From: Pseudomonas laurentiana
GTDB taxonomy: Bacteria > Pseudomonadota > Gammaproteobacteria > Pseudomonadales > Pseudomonadaceae
Length of the DNA: 40,707 nucleotides
Reading direction: 5' to 3'
Assembly (NCBI RefSeq): GCF_014648275.1
Contig: NZ_BMQU01000029.1
Coordinates: 1 to 40,707 of the forward strand
Part shown: piece after piece, positions 35,636 through 40,707 of the stretch
How positions within the stretch are numbered: position 1 is the first letter of the stretch
Layout: every line of letters begins with the position of its first letter
The notes under the pieces: generated by a model
Seen by the model: the letters and a program-made list of their open reading frames with translations, nothing else
What the model was told of the DNA's origin: nothing
The model's database searches: none
Position numbers and translations under genes: made by a program

Positions 35636-38260
35636 ATGAAAAGCGCAGAAATCCGTGAAGCCTTCCTTCGCTTCTTCGAAGAGCAAGGACATACCCGTGT
35701 CGCTTCCAGCTCTTTGATTCCGGGCAACGACCCGACCCTGCTGTTTACCAACGCCGGGATGAACCAGTTCAAGGACTGTTTCCTGGGCCAGGAAAAGCGT
35801 GCCTATACCCGTGCGGTCAGCAGCCAGAAGTGCGTTCGCGCCGGCGGCAAGCACAACGACCTGGAAAACGTCGGCTATACCGCGCGCCACCACACGTTCT
35901 TTGAAATGCTGGGGAACTTCAGCTTTGGTGACTACTTCAAGCGCGATGCCATCACCTTTGCCTGGAACTTCCTGACCTCGGAAAAATGGTTGAACCTGCC
36001 CAAGGAAAAACTGTGGGTGACGGTCTACGCCAGCGACGACGAAGCCTATGACATCTGGACCAAAGAGGTCGGGGTGCCGGCTGAACGGATGGTTCGCATC
36101 GGTGACAACAAGGGCGCGCCATACGCATCCGACAACTTCTGGACCATGGGCGATACCGGCCCGTGCGGTCCTTGCACCGAGATTTTCTACGATCACGGCC
36201 CGGAAATCTGGGGCGGCCCACCCGGCTCGCCGGAAGAAGATGGCGACCGTTACATCGAGATCTGGAACAACGTGTTCATGCAGTTCAACCGTACTGCCGA
36301 TGGCGTCCTGCACCCGTTGCCGGCTCCGTCTGTCGATACCGGTATGGGCCTGGAGCGGATCAGTGCGGTCATGCAGCACGTTCACTCCAACTATGAGATC
36401 GACTTGTTCCAGAGCCTGCTCGCTGCCTCGGCCAAGGCGATCGGGTGCAGCAATGACGCCCAGCCTTCGCTCAAGGTCGTAGCTGACCATATTCGTTCCT
36501 GCGGGTTCCTGATCGCCGACGGCGTGTTGCCGTCCAACGAAGGTCGTGGGTATGTGCTGCGGCGCATCATTCGTCGCGCCTGCCGTCACGGCAACAAGCT
36601 GGGCGCCAAGGGCAGTTTCTTCTACCAGATCGTGGCTGCCCTGGTGGCCGAGATGGGCGAAGCCTTCCCTGAATTGAAGGCACAGCAGGCGCATATCGAG
36701 CGCGTCCTCAAGGCTGAAGAAGAGCAATTTGCCAAGACGCTCGAACAAGGCCTGAAAATTCTCGAGCAGGACCTGGCTGAACTCAAGGGCAACGTGGTAC
36801 CTGGTGACGTAGTGTTCAAGCTCTACGATACCTACGGGTTCCCGATGGACCTGACGGGTGATATCGCTCGTGAGCGTAACCTGACCCTCGATGAAGCTGG
36901 CTTCGAGCGTGAAATGGAAGCGCAGCGTGAGCGTGCGCGTTCTGCCAGCGCCTTCGGCCTGGACTACAACAGCCTGGTCAAGGTTGATGTCGCTACAGCG
37001 TTCACCGGTTACACCACCACCGAAGGCAATGCCACTGTCGTGGCCCTTTATAAAGATGGCCAGGCGGTTGAGCAGTTGGGTGAGGGCGAGCAGGGCGTCG
37101 TGATTTTGGATGCGACCCCGTTCTATGCCGAGTCCGGTGGCCAGGTTGGTGATACCGGGTACCTGCAGGCTGGCGGTGTACGTTTCGATGTGCGTGATAC
37201 GACCAAGACGGGTGGCGCGTTCCTGCATCATGGTCAGGTTGCCAGCGGCAGTCTGAAGGTTGGCGAGAAGGTCCAGGCACGGGTCGATGCCGAGGTGCAG
37301 CATGCCACCTCGTTGAACCACTCCGCGACGCACTTGCTGCACGCTGCGCTGCGTCAGGTACTCGGCGATCACGTACAGCAGAAAGGTTCGTTGGTTGATA
37401 GCCAGCGTCTGCGTTTCGACTTCAGTCACTTCGAGGCGCTCAAACCTGAGCAGATCAAGGCGTTGGAAGACATCGTCAACCGCGAAGTGCGCAACAACTC
37501 CGAAGTGCAAACCGAAGAGACCGATATCGATACCGCCAAGAAGAAGGGCGCCATGGCGCTGTTCGGCGAAAAGTATGGCGACAGCGTGCGGGTACTGAGC
37601 ATGGGCGGCGATTTTTCCGTCGAACTGTGCGGCGGTATCCATGCAAAGCGTACCGGCGATATCGGCCTGCTCAAGATCATTAGCGAAGGTGGTGTAGCCT
37701 CCGGTGTGCGTCGTATCGAAGCGGTCACCGGTGCTGCGGCGCTGGCTTACCTGAACGCCGCCGAAGAGCAGCTCAAGGAAGCCGCGCAACTGGTCAAGGG
37801 CAGTCGCGACAACCTGATCGACAAGCTCTCGGCTGTGCTGGAGCGAAATCGCCAACTGGAAAAGCAACTGGAGCAGTTGCAGGCCAAGGCCGCCAGTGCG
37901 GCGGGCGACGATCTGTCCAACGCAGCCGTCGACGTCAAGGACGTCAAGGTGCTGGCTGCGCGCCTTGATGGCCAGGATGGCAAGGCGTTGTTGGCGCTGG
38001 TCGATCAGTTGAAGAACAAACTCGGCCGCGCAGTGATCCTGCTCGGCAGTGTCTATGAGGACAAGGTCGTGCTGGTAGCTGGCGTGACCAAGGACCTGAC
38101 TGGCCAACTCAAAGCCGGTGATTTGATGAAGCAAGCCGCTGCGGCGGTGGGCGGCAAGGGTGGTGGGCGTCCGGACATGGCGCAAGGCGGCGGTGTCGAC
38201 GCTGCTGCGCTGGACAGCGCACTGGCCCTGACGGTGCCATTCGTAGAGCAGGGCGTCTAA
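35636..38260 (+). CDS. alaS: Alanyl-tRNA synthetase
   Basis: The protein has 874 residues, the normal length, from [19 protein letters not shown] at 35636; the longer frame adds 11 residues not in the family. Class II motifs are in the N-terminal catalytic domain ([30 protein letters not shown]). The editing-domain zinc ligands are His562, His566 (HSATHLLH), Cys665 and His669 ([13 protein letters not shown]). The C-terminal C-Ala domain is present and ends with [15 protein letters not shown]. The enzyme charges tRNA-Ala and clears Ser- and Gly-tRNA-Ala. It begins the alaS-lysC-rsmA group. Confidence 0.97.
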   Translation: MKSAEIREAFLRFFEEQGHTRVASSSLIPGNDPTLLFTNAGMNQFKDCFLGQEKRAYTRAVSSQKCVRAGGKHNDLENVGYTARHHTFFEMLGNFSFGDYFKRDAITFAWNFLTSEKWLNLPKEKLWVTVYASDDEAYDIWTKEVGVPAERMVRIGDNKGAPYASDNFWTMGDTGPCGPCTEIFYDHGPEIWGGPPGSPEEDGDRYIEIWNNVFMQFNRTADGVLHPLPAPSVDTGMGLERISAVMQHVHSNYEIDLFQSLLAASAKAIGCSNDAQPSLKVVADHIRSCGFLIADGVLPSNEGRGYVLRRIIRRACRHGNKLGAKGSFFYQIVAALVAEMGEAFPELKAQQAHIERVLKAEEEQFAKTLEQGLKILEQDLAELKGNVVPGDVVFKLYDTYGFPMDLTGDIARERNLTLDEAGFEREMEAQRERARSASAFGLDYNSLVKVDVATAFTGYTTTEGNATVVALYKDGQAVEQLGEGEQGVVILDATPFYAESGGQVGDTGYLQAGGVRFDVRDTTKTGGAFLHHGQVASGSLKVGEKVQARVDAEVQHATSLNHSATHLLHAALRQVLGDHVQQKGSLVDSQRLRFDFSHFEALKPEQIKALEDIVNREVRNNSEVQTEETDIDTAKKKGAMALFGEKYGDSVRVLSMGGDFSVELCGGIHAKRTGDIGLLKIISEGGVASGVRRIEAVTGAAALAYLNAAEEQLKEAAQLVKGSRDNLIDKLSAVLERNRQLEKQLEQLQAKAASAAGDDLSNAAVDVKDVKVLAARLDGQDGKALLALVDQLKNKLGRAVILLGSVYEDKVVLVAGVTKDLTGQLKAGDLMKQAAAAVGGKGGGRPDMAQGGGVDAAALDSALALTVPFVEQGV

Positions 38261-38271
38261 GACGCGAAGCG

Positions 38272-38292
38272 GCCCGCCGTCTAGTGGCGGGC
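38272..38292 (+). terminator. Weak hairpin between alaS and lysC
   Basis: GCCCGCC (38272-38278) pairs with GGCGGGC (38286-38292), loop of seven bases, but only a scattered T-stretch follows. It may reduce rather than stop transcription into lysC. Confidence 0.4.
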
Positions 38293-38343
38293 TGTTGATT
38301 GATTGTTTATTGGGTGCCCTTCACGGGCTGAGGCGGCTTTGAA

Positions 38344-39579
38344 ATGGCGTTGATCGTACAGAAATTTGGCGGTACCTCGGTCGGCACAGTCGAGCGAATC
38401 GAGCAGGTTGCCGAAAAGGTCAAGAAATTCCGCGAAGCTGGCGATGACCTGGTGGTTGTACTGTCGGCGATGAGCGGCGAAACCAATCGCCTGATCGACC
38501 TGGCCAAGCAGGTCAGCGATCAGCCGGTTCCACGCGAACTGGACGTGATTGTTTCCACTGGAGAGCAGGTGACCATTGCCCTGTTGGCCATGGCGCTGAT
38601 GAAACGTGGCATTCCTGCTGTGTCCTACACCGGTAACCAGGTGCGGATCCTCACCGACAGTGCGCACAACAAGGCGCGCATCCTGCAAATCGATGATCAG
38701 AAGATCCGTGCCGACCTCAAGGCCGGCCGTGTCGTTGTGGTTGCTGGTTTCCAGGGGGTCGATGAGCACGGCAACATCACCACCCTTGGGCGTGGTGGTT
38801 CCGATACCACTGGCGTGGCCCTGGCGGCTGCATTGAAGGCTGATGAGTGCCAGATCTACACCGACGTCGATGGTGTCTACACCACCGACCCGCGTGTGGT
38901 TTCCCAGGCTCAGCGGCTGGACAAGATCACCTTCGAAGAGATGCTGGAAATGGCCAGCCTCGGTTCCAAGGTGCTGCAGATCCGTGCCGTCGAGTTCGCC
39001 GGCAAGTACAACGTCCCGCTGCGCGTGCTGCACAGCTTTCAGGAGGGTCCGGGTACCCTCATTACTATTGATGAAGAGGAATCCATGGAACAGCCGATCA
39101 TTTCCGGCATCGCCTTCAATCGCGATGAAGCCAAGCTGACCATTCGCGGCGTACCTGATACTCCAGGCGTTGCTTTCAAGATCCTCGGTCCGATCAGTGC
39201 GGCGAACATTGAAGTCGACATGATCGTGCAGAACGTCTCGCACGATAACACCACCGACTTTACCTTTACTGTGCACCGTAATGACTATGCCAAGGCGCAG
39301 CAGGTGCTGGAAAACACGGCCCGTGAAATCGGTGCTCGCGAAGTGGTCGGTGACACCAAGATTGCCAAGGTGTCCATCGTCGGCGTTGGCATGCGTTCGC
39401 ATGCCGGTGTTGCCAGTCGTATGTTCGAAGCGCTGGCAAAGGAGAGCATCAACATTCAGATGATCTCCACTTCCGAGATCAAGGTTTCCGTCGTCATTGA
39501 AGAGAAGTACCTGGAGCTGGCTGTGCGCGCATTGCACACGGCCTTCGAGCTGGACGCCCCCGCCCGCCAGGGTGAATAA
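38344..39579 (+). CDS. lysC: Aspartokinase (lysine/threonine-sensitive type)
   Basis: The protein has 411 residues. The kinase domain (1-~245) starts ALIVQKFGGTSVG and has STGEQVTIALLAMAL, TTLGRGGSDTTGVALAAAL and DGVYTTDPRVV. Two ACT domains follow (~265-405), with GVPDTPGVAFKILGPISAANIEVDMIVQN and VGVGMRSHAGVASRMFEALA (quoted in part). It phosphorylates aspartate at the head of the lysine, threonine, methionine and diaminopimelate pathways and is feedback-inhibited through the ACT domains. An in-frame ATG at 39085 with its own GAGGA may start a separate beta subunit. A strong terminator follows. Confidence 0.96.
   Translation: MALIVQKFGGTSVGTVERIEQVAEKVKKFREAGDDLVVVLSAMSGETNRLIDLAKQVSDQPVPRELDVIVSTGEQVTIALLAMALMKRGIPAVSYTGNQVRILTDSAHNKARILQIDDQKIRADLKAGRVVVVAGFQGVDEHGNITTLGRGGSDTTGVALAAALKADECQIYTDVDGVYTTDPRVVSQAQRLDKITFEEMLEMASLGSKVLQIRAVEFAGKYNVPLRVLHSFQEGPGTLITIDEEESMEQPIISGIAFNRDEAKLTIRGVPDTPGVAFKILGPISAANIEVDMIVQNVSHDNTTDFTFTVHRNDYAKAQQVLENTAREIGAREVVGDTKIAKVSIVGVGMRSHAGVASRMFEALAKESINIQMISTSEIKVSVVIEEKYLELAVRALHTAFELDAPARQGE
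39085..39579 (+). CDS. lysC: Possible internal start: aspartokinase beta subunit
   Basis: Within lysC, AAGAGGA is followed by ATCC and an in-frame ATG at 39085 (MEQPIISGIAFNRDEAKL). Translation from here gives a 164-residue protein containing just the two ACT domains. Aspartokinases of Bacillus subtilis (AKII) and Corynebacterium glutamicum are alpha2beta2 enzymes made from such internal starts. The glutamates just before the start (DEEESMEQ) are what create the Shine-Dalgarno-like sequence, so it could also be chance. Confidence 0.5.
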   Translation: MEQPIISGIAFNRDEAKLTIRGVPDTPGVAFKILGPISAANIEVDMIVQNVSHDNTTDFTFTVHRNDYAKAQQVLENTAREIGAREVVGDTKIAKVSIVGVGMRSHAGVASRMFEALAKESINIQMISTSEIKVSVVIEEKYLELAVRALHTAFELDAPARQGE

Positions 39580-39593
39580 GGTTCCTGCCTAAA

Positions 39594-39625
39594 AAGGGCG
39601 CGGCATGGCCGCGCCCTTCGTTTTT
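39594..39625 (+). terminator. Intrinsic terminator after lysC
   Basis: AAGGGCGCGGC (39594-39604) pairs with GCCGCGCCCTT (39608-39618), then CGTTTTT. Confidence 0.88.
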
Positions 39626-39764
39626 CGACTGGTGTGAGAAATCTGTCCTTTTACTTGGGCTAGTCAATACTGAGGCGTAGGTCGGCAGCCCATCCCGGTT
39701 GTAGGCTGAAGCCCTTTTTTTTGCAGACTGTTATCCCTGAACTGAAATGCGTGAGGAGAAAGGT

Positions 39765-39953
39765 ATGTTGATTCTGACTCGTCGGTGCGCCGAGAGCCTG
39801 ATCATTGGCGATGGCGAAATCACCGTGACCGTGCTCGGCGTCAAAGGAAATCAAGTGCGAATCGGCGTGAATGCCCCCAAGGAAGTGGCCGTTCACCGTG
39901 AGGAAATCTACCTTCGGATCAAGAAAGAGAAGGACGAAGAACCAACCCTTTAA
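39765..39953 (+). CDS. rsmA: Carbon storage regulator RsmA/CsrA
   Basis: The protein has 62 residues. [49 protein letters not shown] (quoted in part) is unmistakably CsrA/RsmA. The RNA-contacting residues Leu4 and Arg44 (in VHREEI) are present. The dimer binds GGA motifs in mRNA leaders and blocks or promotes translation; small RNAs of the RsmY/Z type titrate it. The start has GGAGAAAGGT upstream, itself a GGA-containing site that could allow autoregulation. The gene sits 185 bases after lysC; a run of eight T ends at 39722 in that gap. Confidence 0.97.
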   Translation: MLILTRRCAESLIIGDGEITVTVLGVKGNQVRIGVNAPKEVAVHREEIYLRIKKEKDEEPTL

Positions 39954-39982
39954 TTTTTCTCAGTTTTTTTTCAAAAAAGAGT

Positions 39983-40011
39983 TTGCAAACGGGGAAGGGT
40001 CTGGTTATTAT
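39983..40011 (+). promoter_or_regulatory. Promoter of tRNA-Ser
   Basis: TTGCAA (39983-39988), 17 bases, TATTAT (40006-40011), ending 14 bases before the tRNA. A GC-rich discriminator (ACGCCCCGT) follows, as in growth-rate-controlled stable RNA promoters. Confidence 0.65.
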
Positions 40012-40025
40012 ACGCCCCGTGTTGC

Positions 40026-40116
40026 GGAGAGGTGGCCGAGTGGCCGAAGGCGCTCCCCTGCTAAGGGAGTATACCTCACAAGGGTATCGGGGGTTCGAAT
40101 CCCCCCTTCTCCGCCA
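40026..40116 (+). tRNA. tRNA-Ser(GCU)
   Basis: A 91-base type II tRNA with encoded CCA. Acceptor GGAGAGG pairs with CTTCTCC, the discriminator base is G, the anticodon GCT sits in CTGCTAA, and a long variable arm (TACCTCACAAGGGTA) identifies serine. It decodes AGC/AGU. Confidence 0.97.
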
Positions 40117-40180
40117 TTATTCATGTAGGGCGCTGTAATCTGAGCGAATCGCTAAGTCGTTGAATTTAAACGAAAAGTGA

Positions 40181-40208
40181 TTGTAAAAAAGATTAAGCGA
40201 ACTATAAT
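40181..40208 (+). promoter_or_regulatory. Promoter of the tRNA-Arg array
   Basis: TTGTAA (40181-40186), 16 bases, TATAAT (40203-40208), then the GC-rich discriminator GCGCTGC, 17 bases before the first tRNA-Arg. This looks like a stringently controlled stable RNA promoter that serves all three copies. Confidence 0.75.
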
Positions 40209-40224
40209 GCGCTGCAAGAATACT

Positions 40225-40301
40225 GCACTCATAGCTCAGCTGGATAGAGTACTCGGCTACGAACCGAGCGGTCGGAGGTTCGAATCCTCCTGAGTGCACC
40301 A
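40225..40301 (+). tRNA. tRNA-Arg(ACG), copy 1
   Basis: A 77-base tRNA with encoded CCA. Acceptor GCACTCA pairs with TGAGTGC, the anticodon is ACG in CTACGAA, and the T-loop is GGTTCGAATCC. A34 is normally deaminated to inosine by TadA so it reads CGU, CGC and CGA. Confidence 0.97.
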
Positions 40302-40378
40302 TATTCCGAAGCTGATTCAAGTTGATTGAGCGGTTTCAGATTAAAGCCAGTGGTAGCCTGGTTAAAAAATACCAACCT

Positions 40379-40455
40379 GCACTCATAGCTCAGCTGGATA
40401 GAGTACTCGGCTACGAACCGAGCGGTCGGAGGTTCGAATCCTCCTGAGTGCACCA
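40379..40455 (+). tRNA. tRNA-Arg(ACG), copy 2
   Basis: Identical to copy 1 over all 77 bases, starting 154 bases later. It is co-transcribed from the promoter at 40181-40208. Confidence 0.97.
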
Positions 40456-40532
40456 TATTCCGAAGCTGATTCAAGTTGATTGAGCGGTTTCAGATTAAAG
40501 CCAGTGGTAGCCTGGTTAAAAAATACCAACCT

Positions 40533-40609
40533 GCACTCATAGCTCAGCTGGATAGAGTACTCGGCTACGAACCGAGCGGTCGGAGGTTCGAATCCTCCTG
40601 AGTGCACCA
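40533..40609 (+). tRNA. tRNA-Arg(ACG), copy 3
   Basis: Identical to copies 1 and 2, a further 154 bases on. A terminator follows directly. Confidence 0.97.
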
Positions 40610-40617
40610 TATATCAG

Positions 40618-40645
40618 AAAGCCCGCATTTAATGCGGGCTTTTTG
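40618..40645 (+). terminator. Intrinsic terminator of the tRNA-Arg array
   Basis: AAAGCCCGCA (40618-40627) pairs with TGCGGGCTTT (40633-40642), loop TTTAA, with a short T-run. Confidence 0.9.
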
Positions 40646-40665
40646 TTGTGCGCCAGGCATGGCGC

Positions 40666-40683
40666 GTTGCGCGTTAGCGCAAC
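40666..40683. repeat. Inverted repeat near the right edge
   Basis: GTTGCGC (40666-40672) and GCGCAAC (40677-40683) form a 7-bp stem with a GTTA loop. It may be a second terminator or an operator for a gene beyond the window. Confidence 0.35.
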
Positions 40684-40707
40684 CCGTTTGGCTGTGGTGG
40701 CTGAATG

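Larger units (their letters stand above)
40225..40609 (+). repeat. 154-bp tandem repeat carrying tRNA-Arg
   Basis: The unit is a 77-base tRNA plus a 77-base spacer. The two full spacers (40302-40378 and 40456-40532) are identical, and the array ends with a third tRNA. Perfect identity in the non-coding spacers points to recent duplication or ongoing gene conversion. Confidence 0.97.

Noticed and set aside
35585-38185. An 866-codon open frame on the minus strand opposite alaS
   Set aside because: Shadow of alaS: His/Gln/Leu-rich, no domains, and all expected alaS motifs are on the plus strand.
39954-39990. Possible terminator after rsmA (long T-run followed by AAAAAAGAG)
   Set aside because: The pairing is almost entirely A-T with three terminal G-C pairs, too weak to call with confidence.
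40117-40610. Three minus-strand reading frames of ~70-80 codons, each containing GGFEPPTARFVAEYSIQLSYE
   Set aside because: They are antisense translations of the three tRNA-Arg genes, a well-known source of false proteins.

Overview
The window is a stretch of a Pseudomonas chromosome, most like the P. fluorescens/P. putida group. The evidence is GC-rich codon use, the aot/argR/aru arginine cluster, the phhABC/phhR cluster, a CpxR/Spy-like/CpxA set, and the alaS-lysC-rsmA-tRNA order. I see no prophage, insertion sequence, CRISPR array, restriction system or obvious defence island. This is core genome. The interest lies in small genes, regulatory sites and RNA structures, not in an exotic multi-gene system.

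Region by region. Positions 1-3.2 kb hold an AraC-type regulator converging on the potassium transporter TrkH, which is divergent from a YdjA-like nitroreductase. Positions 3.2-6.3 kb, minus strand, hold an envelope-stress set: a coiled-coil membrane protein, CpxR, a Spy/CpxP-like periplasmic protein and CpxA. Positions 6.4-7.3 kb hold yciB-yciI (minus). Positions 7.35-11.7 kb hold the plus-strand run rnm-yciO-scpA-scpB-rluB (RNA end processing, a Sua5-like protein, condensin subunits, 23S pseudouridylation), ended by a strong terminator. Positions 11.75-14.5 kb hold a long regulatory region, the aromatic amino acid permease aroP, the ribosome-rescue factor arfB and an unannotated 43-residue ORF. 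Positions 14.7-19 kb hold phhABC (phenylalanine to tyrosine and its transamination) divergent from the regulator phhR, with two TyrR/PhhR-type boxes between them. A DUF2790 secreted protein and acetyl-CoA synthetase follow.

Positions 22-34.4 kb form a complete arginine uptake and catabolism block. AotJQMP imports arginine/ornithine and ArgR senses it. AruCFGDBE converts arginine to glutamate and succinate by the succinyltransferase (AST) pathway. ArgR-type sites lie before both aotJ and aruC. A conserved small acidic protein with a His/Cys-rich tail sits between aruB and the zinc enzyme gene aruE. Positions 34.5-35.3 kb hold a RibH2-type lumazine synthase (minus) under an FMN riboswitch. Positions 35.6-40.0 kb hold alaS, lysC (with a probable internal beta-subunit start) and rsmA/csrA. 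The window ends with tRNA-Ser(GCU) and three perfectly repeated tRNA-Arg(ACG) units.

Links between genes: imported phenylalanine (AroP) feeds PhhABC under PhhR, and a PhhR-type box also lies upstream of aroP. The arginine transporter and the AST pathway share ArgR. CpxR probably controls the Spy-like gene through a direct-repeat box.
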